NCBI GenBank assembly: GCA_032622095.1
Contig: CP136064.1
Coordinates: 133,369,129-133,433,128 of the forward strand
Reading direction: 5' to 3'
Source of the DNA: Siphonodentalium dalli
Taxonomy: Eukaryota; Mollusca; Scaphopoda; Gadilida; Siphonodentaliidae
DNA length: 64,000 nt
The position numbers and the translations under genes are program-made. Position 1 is the stretch's first letter, and each line of letters begins with the position of its first letter. This document shows positions 12,239 through 23,940 of the stretch, in pieces. The notes beneath the pieces are model-generated. The model saw only the letters and a list, made by a program, of their open reading frames with translations. It was not told the DNA's origin and ran no database searches.

Positions 12239-13444
12239 TAGGGCCCGGCGAAGGTTCGAGATTCGATTCGATTCGATATACTCCCGATGATTCGATTCGA
12301 TTCGATATCATTCGTCCGATTCATCTCAAAACGAATCTTAACAACATCATATATAACGCGCAAAGATCGTGCCATTTTTATCGCCGTCATCGGAAAAAAT
12401 AGCAGCACTACCTCTATACTTAAGCCAATGGCAGAGGAAACGTCCTTTTTGAACGCTGATCGTTCGATAACTGTATCAATGGTGGTCCCATATATCCAGA
12501 ATCTGACTAAGTAGTTGCGACTCAATGACGCCAAAGGCGTGAAAAAGTTCAGAGAATAACTTCATGCACAACTTCGATCCAGGTTTGATCTCACCAAACC
12601 CCCACCTGCTCGTAGGTTCATACATGGATCCGCGATTTAAAAGTAATACAGAAATATTTAGAACAGGGATTGACCCACTATGGACTCAACAGAGCAGTCT
12701 ACTAGTACGGGCAATACAGTTAATAAACCGGTAACTCCACCTACCCAGGGTTTAGTTGACGCTATGTTTGATGACATTGAAGCTGCCCACGAGAGGGACA
12801 ATGTACTGGACCCTGGTGACAATTCATTATATGTATGGCTAACCAAGGAAATGGAGGCATGCATACTCGCGTGTTGGGTTATATTAAAAAGGGATGACTC
12901 TCCACTGGAGTTTTGGAAGTCGAACGAGCCTTTACTCGCTACAACTGCGAAGGATATACTCGGTATTCAAGCGACAAATTGTTCCAGTGAGAGAGTAACG
13001 GACCAAAGGCACAGTCTCTCCAACTATAACGCGGAAATGTTAATCTGGGCCCGCAACAACTCGAACTTACTATTTCCGTCACTGGTACAAACTGCAAAAG
13101 CCAATGAAATTAAGAGTGAATAGTTTGGTCGCTTAAATACCAAGTATATATACACGATTACATGTGCTGACTGCTAAGTTCGCAGCTTTTGCGAGTAAAT
13201 GCAGAGATGACTTGTTGAGTCTCGTACGCTTTCCAAAACCCCAGTGAATATTTTTTCCAGGGAGAAAATCACACATGGTGAAAACAAATCAATTAGTTAA
13301 CGAATATTTTGTAACGTTTATTCATAAAATCGATGTGTATTCACTATAAATTTGTCCCAGTAATTGAAGTCAGGTTTTCTATGATTCGATTCGATATCAT
13401 TCGAGATTCGATTCGAACCAAAAAGGCCGATTCGCCGGGCCCTA
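12239..13444. mobile_element. hAT element with 8-bp target duplication
   Basis: The ends are TAGGGCCCGGCGAA on the left and its complement on the right. The flanking 8-bp repeat tacaggtc is at 12231-12238 and 13445-13452. TA(G)GG ends with an 8-bp duplication are diagnostic of the hAT superfamily. Removing the element restores the N-family sequence 'ctacaggtcgtatc' seen in neighbouring monomers. Subterminal regions consist of attcgattcgat repeats. It keeps part of a transposase (12680-13123) but at 1.2 kb is internally deleted. Confidence 0.92.
12680..13123 (+). pseudogene. hAT transposase C-terminal remnant (hATC dimerisation region)
   Basis: The 147-codon frame contains, after about residue 70, an order of motifs typical of the hAT family C-terminal dimerisation region: PLEFWKSNEPLL, then AKDILGIQATNCSSER, then an R-x2-L segment and an L/I-W-A-R-N-N ending. 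The usual SERVFS motif is cut short here to SERV. The RNase-H-like DDE part that should precede it is missing, consistent with internal deletion. The first 60 residues are acidic and probably linker. The protein would have joined transposase monomers. As it stands it is non-functional. Confidence 0.75.
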
Positions 13445-14312
13445 TACAGGTCGTATCTTTGGTTGGATCTTTATGAAATTTGTCATGAATGTTGACATTG
13501 ACATGTAGATGGGAACGAGTCATTTTGGGGTCATTCATCCAAAAAACATGGTCGCTGGTGTTTTTTTGTTTTGCATCACTAAATACTTTCACACACCCTA
13601 CATACCACAACCCTGATCCGGTCATCACCAAACTTCATATTCATCATTGGGGTGGCCCCTAGTTGGGCATGAATCATTTTGGGGTAATTCGGCCAAAAAA
13701 CATGGCCGCTGGTGGCCATCTTGGAGTTCAAAATTTAATCCATTGGCGCGGGCTACAGGCCGTACTGTTTGTCTGATCATCATAAAATTTGTCATGAATG
13801 TTGACATTTACATGTAGATGGGAACGAGTCATTTTAGGATTAATCAGCCAAAAATCATGGCCGCCATCTTGGATTTTACTCTTTGCATCACTAAATCCTT
13901 TGACACATCCTGCAGACCACATCCCTGATCCGATCATCACCAAACTTCATATGGATCATCGGTGTGACCTCTTGATGGGAACGAGTCATTTTGGGGTCAT
14001 TCGGCAAAAAAATATGGCGCCACCAATGGCCATTTTGGATTTTACTCTTTGTATGACTAAATATTTCTACAAAATCCATTAGCATGGGTTATAGACCGAT
14101 CTGTTTGTTTGATCTTCATGAAATTTGTCATGGATGTTGACATTGACATGTAGATGGGAACGAGTCATTTTGGGGTCATTCGGCAAAAAAAACATGGCCA
14201 CCGGTGGCCATTTTAGAACTTACTCTTTGCATCACTATATACTTTGGCACACCCTACAGACCACATCCCTGATCCGATCATTATAAAACTTGTCATGAAT
14301 GTTGATATTGAC

Positions 14313-14724
14313 ATGTATATGGGAGCGAGTCATTTTGGGGGTCATTCAGCCCAAAAAATCTTGTCTTACTTAGACATTTCAATTAGCACCTTTCCTAATT
14401 CCTCCATTTACTGTCAACCATTAAATTATTCCCCTACCTAAGTTGAACTACAGTGTCATTGACACTTTCATTCAAAGATTTTATATATTTTTTTAATTTT
14501 GTGTGTGGTTTTTTAAAACTTGTTAAAAGATATGAAAAACTATTATAACATCCCAGAATACCTGAGTCCCAACAGCAAATTTGGTTTTAAATCACTCAAA
14601 AATCCGGAACATATGTAAACAGCACAGACTTAGCTATCTGAGATATAGGAGAACACATAATGTTTACTTAATAACAGTGTATAGAAGTCACAAAGGTGAT
14701 TATAAAGTCACTATGGCAGCTGTG
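14313..14724 (+). repeat. Left copy of the ~410-bp direct repeat bracketing a LINE
   Basis: These 412 bp recur at 21357-21766 with only scattered differences (for example one substitution at 14318 versus 21362 and a 2-bp indel near 14680). The copy spans the right end of N1 (to about 14470) and about 250 bp of ordinary flank, so it is not merely a second member of the N family. Position and exactness mark it as a target-site duplication produced when the LINE at 14725-21356 inserted. Confidence 0.85.
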
Positions 14725-15170
14725 GTTTTTAACTTCCGGTTAGATTGTTTACAAGTCATGTATTTTTCTAGTTCGATTACTATCTAATTTTTCTTAAAGA
14801 TGTAGCTATATATCGACTGTATTGCTCTACAGAATATCAGCGGATATTCCACTGACCAGAATCATGATCCGAGATGGGACGATCGACGATGGTAATATAC
14901 ATTTTTTGCTACCGACGACTCATCAAAGTTCGAAGCCATAGATACTTCTATTGTTTATGTGTGCCGCCATTGTTTCCCTACCTGCTTGCACTGTTTCGTG
15001 AACTGTACTCACCAGAGTCCATACAGTACTAGACCCTTGACCGTGGGAAAATGTCATGGTTCAGTGAACATAGTACACACAATACATGGACGGTCTTAAT
15101 GACACGACACTGAATTACCGGTATGATTGTGTGACTGCATATTCTCTGATCAGGCACTCAACTTAACTAA

Positions 15171-15968
15171 TTGAGCATGGAAGGAATATTCACGGAAACA
15201 GATAGGGTTCTCTATGGACCGGACAATAATGTTCCTGGGTTTGACACAAATGACATCGTGCCATCATATGCGCATGTATGCGAAAATCAGACGCAAGACA
15301 CTGAAAGCTCATCAGTTCCCTGCCATCGTGATGATAACATTAATTGTGATGAAGCAATGGAAAAACTAAACGAGATGGCTTCTATAAATTTGCGGGAACC
15401 CATAGACCTCTCTGCTACCTTTGTTAAATTAACAGAAACGGGGCCCACGACAGTTGATTTCAGCACATATCTCTCATGGGTTCTACAGTATGTTCGGAAT
15501 ACGCCAAAAGGGAATGTTGTCGATGTCCTATTAAATGCAACACAGTGGCGTGCTGCAACTCTGAAAGAAATACGAGCCTCCGTATTCGAGGAAATAATCA
15601 AATTGGCAAAATCTGGAAGACTTGACATTAATCTGAACTCCTCCCTCAAGCAGAGGCGAGTCAACCGAGAAATGTCAGCTGACAGGGAAACAACTCTTGC
15701 GGTGAAATATTCCCACGACATTTATCAAATGATGTTGTGCATTCTCGACGAGAAACCAGACCATATGTCAGAGTTGTTAACAGCTCCTAAAGTTATGATC
15801 AGCAACCAACATGACATACCCGAGTATTCTGAAATTTCTAATTCACCAAAGGAGATATTGGAAAATACTGCTAACTCGACTCAATTTGGACCAGTTCACA
15901 GCTTATCAGATTTATATAAAACTGATTCGGAAATGAAGGAGCAAAATAAACATATTCTGCCGAACTAG
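15171..15968 (+). pseudogene. LINE-A ORF1, N-terminal part
   Basis: This 265-codon frame starts at the first ATG after the 5' leader. It is acidic and soluble in character and lacks a recognised domain. The frame ends at 15968, nine bases before the next ORF starts in another frame. The other frame is open upstream to a TAA at 15947. A 1-nt indel between 15947 and 15966 would therefore fuse both into one ORF1 of roughly 680 residues. ORF1 proteins of LINEs bind the element RNA and form the ribonucleoprotein. No homologue was recognised for this half. Confidence 0.7.
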
Positions 15969-15976
15969 CCAAAGCG

Positions 15977-17206
15977 ATGAATACTCTCATGGACAGAATG
16001 AATAACAATGACACACTCTTAAACCAGCTATCCGAGAGAATTGATAAAATTGAGGAACAAATTGAAGTGAATCAGCTTGATATCGAGCGTACGGCCGATG
16101 AAAGATGCTCAGGAGTCTCGAAACTGAAAAGTGACATACGAGATATTAAAATGGACAAGGAATCAATGCGCGATGAAATACAGTCGCTGACTAGATCTGT
16201 TAATTCCAACACAGGGTACATAGGAACACTCAAAGGCAAAAATAAACAAAAACAACAAAAAGTTCCAAAACAGAATGTGAAAATTTGTGATCCAAACAAG
16301 GATGCTACGGATTCTAAAATAAATTCAGACGAAAACACGGACGACAATTCAAATTCCTTACACGATGATGCTAACTCGCCACGCGATGAAAGTGTTAATG
16401 CGACTGCGGAATCTGAACCAAAACCAACTGAAACTGATGAACGCATTGAGTTAAAATGTATGGATAAAATGAATATAAAACTAAACAAATTCTCACGAGA
16501 GATTGCCGGCCTTTTCCAGGACTTCACCACTCATACAATGAATGGAATCAATAATAGATTAAACCACATGTACAATCAACAGCAGATGTTTAATCAACAG
16601 TTACTAAATGCTAGTCCCAACAAACAAATTACCAGCAGTCCAAACGGCCAGACAACTAAGTCCTATAACTCTATTACAGTTGACGACTTCGATGAATCGT
16701 ACACAAATCGCACATATTCTGAAGTCACTCGAAATGGGAATAAAGGACAAGGCAATACTTCGAGACAGAGAAACGACACAAGCACTCCTAATCAAAAGCG
16801 ACCACCAACGACTTTTGAAAATGACGACAATCTCCAACAACGTCGCCCTAATGTACAACACCACAGGAGACACAGGTCGCCACCAAGTGATAGTCAGACG
16901 GAAAATTTAATGCGCATAAAACACAACACGCCGATAAATACGATCCAAGTATTTGTCGGTAACTTGCTCGACAGTGTTACTTCCGAAGCCATTCAGGACT
17001 ATCTCACTGACGCTGGTGTTCGTTTCTCGATTGTTCGCATGATGCATAGTAGGAAAGAACATACTGTTTCTGCCAGAATAAATATACACGAAGATGACAT
17101 GACAAAAGTAATCAATAAGAACTTCTGGCCGCGTCAAGTATTCTGTCGACTCTGGCTTTCTCAAAATGATTTCGATAGACGACAAACCCAGTATAATGGG
17201 AATTGA
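15977..17206 (+). pseudogene. LINE-A ORF1, C-terminal part with coiled coil and RRM-like fold
   Basis: The 409-codon frame begins with a heptad-rich segment (residues about 1-80, repeated L/I/M spacing among charged residues) that predicts a coiled coil, as used for ORF1 trimerisation in other LINEs. A long polar, N/D/S/T-rich linker follows. Near residues 320-400 there is an RRM-like block starting TIQVFVGNLLDSVTSEAIQD and ending in a W-P-R-x-V-F-C-R-L-W-L strand, a pattern seen in LINE-encoded ORF1 proteins of invertebrates. It likely binds RNA. It is probably the continuation of the preceding frame rather than a separate gene. Confidence 0.72.
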
Positions 17207-17300
17207 ACATATAATTATGTCATATGGTTTATGCTACTCTGGATTCTTTTTCTTGTTATACCTCATTGTACTCATGTTGTATATTTTACTGTAATTGACA

Positions 17301-18320
17301 ATGTCACACGCACAGATAGCTATAGCCACTTGGAATTGTACTGGTCTTTCGGCATCAGCTGATTCCATATCCGGTGCCTTCTTGAATGACATGATTCACG
17401 AGAGGAACATAGATATCTGTGGTATCAGTGAACATTGGCTACATGAACACAACTCTCATATACTCGAACCTATGCTAGTCAACTACAAATGCCACATTGT
17501 GTGTGATTTCTCTCAAAGGCTACCCCATCAGCGGGGGAGACATAAAGGTGGCGTGGCCCTTATATGGAAAGAAGTTCTAGACCCCTATGTATCAACCATA
17601 CAAATTGATGATGATAGAATTTGTGGTATCCAAGTTGAATTACCTGATGCAGATTACCTATACATATTCCAAGTGTATCTACCGTCAACCAACTATACAG
17701 ACGAGTTTCATTTACAATATACACAAGCACTCGGTGATATCATAGATACTTACTTTTCTCTAGGTCATGTTATTATCATGGGCGATTTCAATTGTACTCT
17801 TTCAAGATCACGTCCGCGAGACAACTCTCTCCGCAGAGTACTCGAACCAAAACAGTTTGTACCAGTAAATGAAAGTATCCTTTGCGCTGGCAGAAAAGCA
17901 ACTTTTGTTCCTGCCACTGGTGTTGAGGGCACGTCTATTGATTATGTGTTGTATTCACAGAGAGACATTTATATGACTCTCGTGCATGCTGAAATTATTG
18001 ATGATGACGTTTCTGATATTTCTAACCATAGACCAATTGTATGTTTATTCAGATGTGACATTCAAGCTGACAGTTCCAAACGGAGATCTAACTCGACCCC
18101 CTTGTATAACTGGAAGAAATTTAGATCCTCACCAAACTTAATGAGTCAGTATAAATACACTCTAGCATCGCTTCTTCCACACAGCTATAAAATAAATAGC
18201 AGAGGCGATGTAGACGCTCTTTATAATAATATTATTTCAGCAATTCAACGAGCGTCGAGTGAAATAATTCCACAAAAAACATTCAAAACCACCTCAAACC
18301 GTTTTGGAACAGTCACTTGA
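17301..18320 (+). pseudogene. LINE-A ORF2, apurinic-like endonuclease domain
   Basis: Translation from the ATG at 17301 gives an exonuclease-endonuclease-phosphatase (APE) domain. It has the TWNCTGL start (Asn), ICGISEHWL (catalytic Glu), IIMGDFNCTL (Asp-x-Asn), TSIDYVLYS and the terminal DISNHRPIV (His). This enzyme nicks target DNA for target-primed reverse transcription. The frame ends at TGA 18318-18320. The conserved linker K-P-F-W-N-S-H-L-K-D is read in the adjacent frame just before that stop, so a 1-nt indel near 18285-18300 separates endonuclease from reverse transcriptase. Confidence 0.9.
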
Positions 18321-19663
18321 AGGACTTGCACGCTCACATGACAACAAGCATACGCAATTGGATCACTGCTGGTAGACCTCGGGAAGTGGATCATGCATTA
18401 TATGTAGAATATAAGTCTAGAAAATGCGCCTTCAGACAGGAGTTTAGGCAATGCTGCAATCAAAATTTGAGTGATCGTAACAATGAGCTAGACACCGCTG
18501 CTGAAGTAGATCAAGGGTCATTCTTTAAAATAATAAATTCCAGGCGAAATTATGAGAATAGACCAAACAAGATATTTGAATACAACGGGGCAACTTTAAG
18601 AAATTCCTCAGAAATATCAGATGGGTGGGCCGACTACTTTGAGTCACTATACAAACCATTGGTACATGATAGCTTTGACGAGAACCACCTTCAAATTGTG
18701 TACGACACCGTCGCAGACCTCGCAAATGGCCAATACTGTAAAACGGGGAGTAACTCTAAATATGTCACTGAACCTGTGCTTGAAGATGAAGTCGAGAACA
18801 CGCTCAAAACACTCAACTTGAACAAAGCTTCGGGGTGGGATAATGTTTATAATGAACACTTGGTCCTTGGTGGTATGGCATTGATCAAAGGCCTAACTGC
18901 ACTATTGACGGGTATCATGATGTTTTCTCATATACCAGAACCGGCTAAGATTGGGATAATCGTTCCTCTGTACAAAGGAGGCAACAAACCCCGAAAGTTA
19001 TTCGACAGCTATCGCGCGATAACCCTGCTCCCTGCCATTTACAAATTGCTCGAAAAAATAATTTTATTAAGACTAGAGTATCGTGTTCCTGATATGATCA
19101 AAGTACATGCATTGCAACACGGTTTTCAGAAGGGTATCAACTGTCTCATGAACTCGTTTCTTATTTACGAATCTAAAGAATTTGCATCAGAAAACGACAG
19201 TAAGTTGTTCACATGTTTCCTTGATGTCCAGAAGGCATTTGATACCGTATGGATAAATGGTCTTCGCTATAAACTTCATCTCCTCGGTTTTGATGAGAAA
19301 ATATGGCTACTTACAGGTACTTCTTGTCATGTCAAATATGGGAATTGTCAGTCCAGAATATTTCAGATAGAGCAGGGAACAAAACAAGGGGGCGTCATTT
19401 CACCTTTGTTCTACATGATCTTCGTTGATCAGCTCTTAACAGAGCTTGCCAATTCGGGAGCAGGACTAAATATGTTCTCTATAAATTGTTCATGCCCGAC
19501 ACAAGCCGATGATATGACCTTGATCTCTGTTGCGGAAAATGGCCTGCAGCACCTAATTAATATATGCACAAACTACAGTCGCAAATGGAGATATAAATAT
19601 AATGAACAAAAGACAGTAGTTATTGTCTTCAATGAAAGCAAGAACGAGCACACTAAAGGCTAG
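18290..19663 (+). pseudogene. LINE-A ORF2, reverse transcriptase domain
   Basis: The frame carries the RT blocks in order: NKASGWDNVYNEHL, IGIIVPLYKGG, SYRAITLLPAIYKLLEKI, LQHGFQKG, CFLDVQKAFDTVW (first catalytic Asp), GTKQGGVISPLFYMIF, and the catalytic loop in the form Q-A-D-D-M rather than F/Y-A-D-D. It copies element RNA at the nicked target. The frame stops at 19663 while the C-terminal domain continues in another frame from about 19623, a second frameshift. There is no canonical aromatic residue in the active-site loop; related invertebrate LINEs also vary here, so that change alone need not be inactivating. Confidence 0.88.
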
Positions 19664-20783
19664 TTGTAATAGGGCATGGACTCTTTGTGGAAAACAACTG
19701 TCTGAGGTCGAGAGTTTGGTTCACTTAGGCGTCCCTATACACAAATTCAATCACAAAGGTAACGCCATAGACGTAATAAAAACAAAACTCAGATCAAGCT
19801 ATTTTTCACTGTCGAACATAGGTATGTATGCAGGTGGTATAACCCCAACAAGCAGTAGGAAATTATACACATCCATCGTTTTACCAAGGGGTCTCTTCGG
19901 ATGCGAACTGCTGTGTGGTATGACTGATTCAGATATTTTGTCTCTGGAAAGAACGCACCGATTTTGTCTTAAAAAGATTCAAGGTCTTCATTATCAAACA
20001 CGTACCAACATCGCAGAAGGGTTAATGGGTATCGGAAACGTTCAAAGTTTTATTGAAAAAAAAGAAGCTCCTATTTTTCAGCAGAGCTTGTGTACCCTCA
20101 GTACAGAGAAGGCAGCCAAATCTGTATTCTTGCTAAGGTTGCACTCTTTCTTCATAACTGGTGTTTCTAAGTATTCATTCATTGCCGACATTGTAGATAT
20201 CATAGAGAGCCACCAGTTGATGCCATACCTCACCAATTATGTATCTCATAGTGATTTCCCAACAAAGCAGATTTGGAAAGGTATAGTGCGCAAGGCAATT
20301 TCCGATTATACAGAATCCGAATGGGAAAGCGCGGCGAGCGACAAATCACTCCATCGCTTTCATAACATACATCCAAAGTTAACTGTCTCTCACCTGTGGC
20401 GCTGCTGTCAAAAATTCCCAAGACACAAAATAGCATACCTGACTGTGGGTGGAATCATAGCTTGTACTGGGTCCGTATCACTAACTTGTAGCAAGTGTGG
20501 TGGGAATTACGATGATCTCCCCTTACATGCTATTATGAACTGCCCAGCGATTGCGGAATACCGCAATGATATATGGTATGAACTGATGAATAAATTCGAT
20601 ATTCCATGTATTCTAAAATTGGATAGCCTCAGTCCAGATATCCAATTAAATGTTTTCCTCACTGCACGGCCAAGAGAATTATTCGATATCATTTGTGAAG
20701 CTGACATGTTCACAGACTTCATGGTCTGTAGCACATATTGCCTGTGGCATGCTTATCACACAATTCGACAACGCGGACGTTAA
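19623..20783 (+). pseudogene. LINE-A ORF2, C-terminal region with zinc knuckle
   Basis: This 386-codon frame continues the reverse transcriptase after a frameshift. It begins with thumb-like sequence (HLGVPIHKFNHKG) and helical segments, and near residue 300 has C-S-K-C-G-x8-H-x4-C, a CCHC-type knuckle usual at the end of LINE ORF2 proteins. It ends 573 bases before the element terminus. The knuckle is thought to help bind RNA or target DNA. Confidence 0.82.
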
Positions 20784-20995
20784 TTTATAAGAACAGCTAA
20801 GAAACTCAACATAACCTTGATTGCATAGTACACAATCTAATACATGTGTCTAAATACTATTTCATGTTCATGAACCATACATTGTATATGCATATATGCA
20901 TCTGTATACATACAGTCAATTAAAACAACTGTCTACCTATATGTGTGTCAGTATCTAAGCTGTGTATATGTGCTTGGGTTTATACGCTATAGCCT

Positions 20996-21110
20996 GCGGG
21001 TGGTCGGCTGTGTGTGTGTGAGGGTGTGTGTGTATGTGTGTGAGAGGGTGTGTGTGTGTGTGTGGAGGCTGTGTGTGTGTGGGTGTGTGTGTGTGTGAGT
21101 ATGGATATGT
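20996..21110 (+). repeat. TG-rich microsatellite in the LINE-A 3' UTR
   Basis: Interrupted runs of tgtgtg with ggtg and gaggctg interruptions fill this stretch. It lies between the ORF2 stop and the 3' terminus of LINE-A, so it is probably part of that family's 3' untranslated region rather than a separate locus. Open frames across it on either strand are low-complexity artefacts. Confidence 0.85.
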
Positions 21111-21356
21111 ATGTGTGCATGCATGTATTAGTGTGGGATTTGCATGTATGATGGCGTGCGAGTATGTACGATGGGCGTCTGTTCGTATCAATATATACAT
21201 GGTGTATCCGTGTGTGTGTATGCTTGCTGAACTCTTAGCGACCATACTTTGTTGTTATGTCCACTGTATATATGTTTACTGTTCTTGTATTATTTGAATT
21301 TCCTTTTGTCAATTATATTATTCATAACTCTCCGTGAATGGAGGAAATAAAGATAT

Positions 21357-21766
21357 ATGTAGATGGGAGCGAGTCATTTTGGGGGTCATTCAGCCCAAAA
21401 AATCTTGTCTTACTTAGACATTTCAATTAGCACCTTTCCTAATTCCTCCATTTACTGTCAACCATTAAATTATTCCCCTACCTAAGTTGAACTACAGTGT
21501 CATTGACACTTTCATTCAAAGATTTTTTATATTTTTTTAATTTTGTGTGTGGTTTTTTAAAACTTGTTAAAAGATATGAAAAACTATTATAACATCCCAG
21601 AATACCTGAGTCCCAACAGCAAATTTGGTTTTAAATCACTCAAAAATCCGGAACATATGTAAACAGCACAGACTTAGCTATCTGAGATATAGGAGAACAC
21701 ATAATGTTTACTTAATAACAGCATAGAAGTCACAAAGGTGATTATAAAGTCACTATGGCAGCTGTG
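21357..21766 (+). repeat. Right copy of the ~410-bp LINE-A target duplication
   Basis: It matches 14313-14724 and follows directly on the aataaagatatatgt end of LINE-A. After 21766 the sequence diverges from what follows the left copy, as expected if the true pre-insertion flank resumes here. Confidence 0.85.
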
Positions 21767-23490
21767 ATTGAAATTAAATCTGCTTGTTGTGACAGCTCTG
21801 TGTGGAATATCCCATACTTCTATGTTAGTAATAACTGGCATATGCCATGCCTGTGCCACAATTTGAGCCCAGAATGGCTAAGATAACTAGCAACCACATT
21901 CTTAAGTTTGTTGTATTCCCGGAGACAAATGATGCCAAGTGTGATTCTGACATTAAAAATAAATACCTGTGTTCTAACACAATGACATATATGGGAAACT
22001 GGATGGAAGGGGGGGGGGGGAGGGGGTTATCTAATCTGAGACCTAGTCTCTGGTGGAGCTATAGTCAAGTAAGAATTGAGTCATATTGGGTGACTTGAGT
22101 TTTAGAATTGGGGTCACCGAGTCAAAAAGTGGCAGATATAGGGACATAATTCTTTCCATCCATAGTAATTCTTAAAACATCTTCTTCTCAAGAACCATCA
22201 GACCTATTCAGCTTATATTAGGTAATCAGAGTCCTTGGATGACAGGGATTCAGATTTGTTCAAATTTGTTCACCAGGTGAAATAGGGTTGAGCCAGGGAT
22301 GCAACTTGTATTTCTTAAAACACCTTCTTCTCAAGAACCATCAAGCTTATTCAGCTTTTTTGGATGGTCTTTGGGTGGCTGTGATTCAGATTTGTTCAAA
22401 TTGGGATCACTGGGTTAAATAGGGGCAGAACCAGGGACATAACTCTTTACCTCAATAGTTATTCTAAAACATCTTCTCAAGAAACATTTAGCATATTTAG
22501 CTTATATTTTGTATGGAGGGTCCTTAGGTGACTGGAATTCAGATTTGTTCAAATAGGGTCACCAGGTCAAATAGGGGTTAGACCAGGGACACAACTCTTC
22601 CCCAATGGTAATTCTTAAAACGTCTTTTACTCAAGAGTCATTAGGCCTATTTAGCTTATATATAGTATTGATTGTCCTCGTGTGAATGGGTTACATTTTT
22701 TTTTGAATAGGTTAGATTGTTTGAATGAGGTCAACCATTAAAAAAGGGGGAATGTCAGGTTGGAACTTTGCAACAGTTGGGAAAGCTTGCCAATCAGTTG
22801 TAAAATTCCAACATGTGCAAAGGAATTTTTTAGAACTTGGGAGTGTGTTTGCTTAAGTTGGGAGGCGACAGACAGACTATGGACTATATGGGATGGGAGG
22901 TATCAGGGGAGTGCAATTGAAAATTTCAAGGTGGACACCCCACTGATTAATGGAGCCTCTCTAGCTATGTTCTGGTTTAGAACTACTTGTTTTTATGTGA
23001 TTTTGACCAGTACTAACTCTGTTGGTCTTCAGAGTCTAGTGATGCGGATGCTTTGGACCGGTCCGGTTCGCAGTCCAGGGGTGGACCGCGGTCCGGACCG
23101 GGTGTCACTGGACTGGACCGGACCGCTTTTTGCCGCCGGTCCGGTACTCTCCGGTCCAGTCCACTATTTTACTTCAGTTATAATAAACTATCGCGAATAT
23201 TATTGCGTATTTGCCGTCCTATCAATTAGCAACGATGTATTGACGCATTCAAGTGGTTAATATCTATTAAACGTTTGGTGCCACGAAAACAATTTATGGA
23301 TGTAATTTGTACATGTCAATTTCCTTATAATGAAAGACAAGACAGTCACATTAATCCAATAGTAGTTGTACTTTAAATAGGTACATGTATACATGTATAA
23401 CTAATTGTCAGGACTATACAATCAGCCATCACAACCTCCAAGACTCCAATATTAATGTAGTAGTCATATTAGTTCACATTTGTATAATTA

Positions 23491-23940
23491 TACCCCCACT
23501 TTCGAAGAAAATGGGGGGTATACTGGATTGACTGCGTCTGTCCGTCCGTCACACTTTCTCCCTCCGTCCGTCCGTCACACTTTCTTGTACCGTGTGTCCG
23601 TCCGACCTCATAACTCGGAACAACTATGAACCGATTTCAATAATTTTTTGTATGCAATCTCCTTATGACCGCCTCTCCGCATGAAGCTAATTGCGGTCCG
23701 GTCCGACTTTCTTTTTTTAAGTTACGCCTTACTTTTCGACTTATTTTGACTTAAAATTCTGTCCGACTTAATAACTTTAACAAATATGAACCGATTTCAA
23801 TAATTTTTGGTATACATGCTTCTCACAACACCCTCTCTACATTATGCGGCTCAGGGTTGGCTCCGACTGTTTTTCCTAACATTACACTTCATTTTCGACT
23901 TATTTTGACTTAGAAAATTTGATATTATTAATCCAATTTT
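23491..23940 (+). mobile_element. P-family hairpin-headed repeat
   Basis: The head tacccccacttt...aaatggggggta (23491-23520) folds as a hairpin. A gtccgtccgtcac seed follows, then two monomers each containing 'ataactt(g/t)...aacaa(c/a)tatgaaccgatttcaata'. The architecture parallels the T and N families, but the sequence is different. The right end is not clear. No coding content. Confidence 0.65.

Larger units (their letters stand above)
11667..14470 (+). mobile_element. N-family hairpin-headed tandem array (copy N1), split by hAT
   Basis: The head (agttcaacttac...gtaagtttgagct, 11669 onward) folds as a hairpin and is followed by a gtccgtgtgtg-type seed and then tandem cores of about 150-165 bp. 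Each core reads 'gcgggctacaggtcgta...gaaatttgtcatgaatgtt...gggaacgagtcattttgggg...aacatggccgc...gccatcttgga'. The right end carries taagttgaact, complementary to the head, and then a perfect small palindrome agtgtcattgacact (14452-14466). Subterminal inverted repeats with a 3' hairpin fit a Helentron-associated non-autonomous element. A hAT element interrupts it at 12239-13444. No gene is encoded. Confidence 0.75.
14725..21356 (+). mobile_element. Full-length APE-type non-LTR retrotransposon (LINE-A)
   Basis: The 6.6-kb unit has a 5' untranslated part of about 450 bp, an ORF1 region (15171-17206) and an ORF2 region with endonuclease, reverse transcriptase and a zinc knuckle (17301-20783). A 3' untranslated region of about 570 bp carries a TG-rich microsatellite and ends aataaagatatatgt. 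It is bounded on both sides by a direct repeat of about 410 bp. Frameshifts interrupt ORF1 once and ORF2 at least twice, so the copy is inactive, although few other lesions are visible. Presence of the start of ORF1 and a 5' leader argues against 5' truncation. I do not assign a clade. Confidence 0.9.

Noticed and set aside
20955-21245. Long frames through the TG/CA-rich stretch in both orientations
   Set aside because: Low-complexity microsatellite translation, contained in the LINE-A 3' UTR.
22009-22026. G-runs at 22009, 36273 and 58885 as functional G-quadruplexes
   Set aside because: They are single homopolymer tracts of uncertain assembled length, not four spaced G-tracts in a promoter setting.
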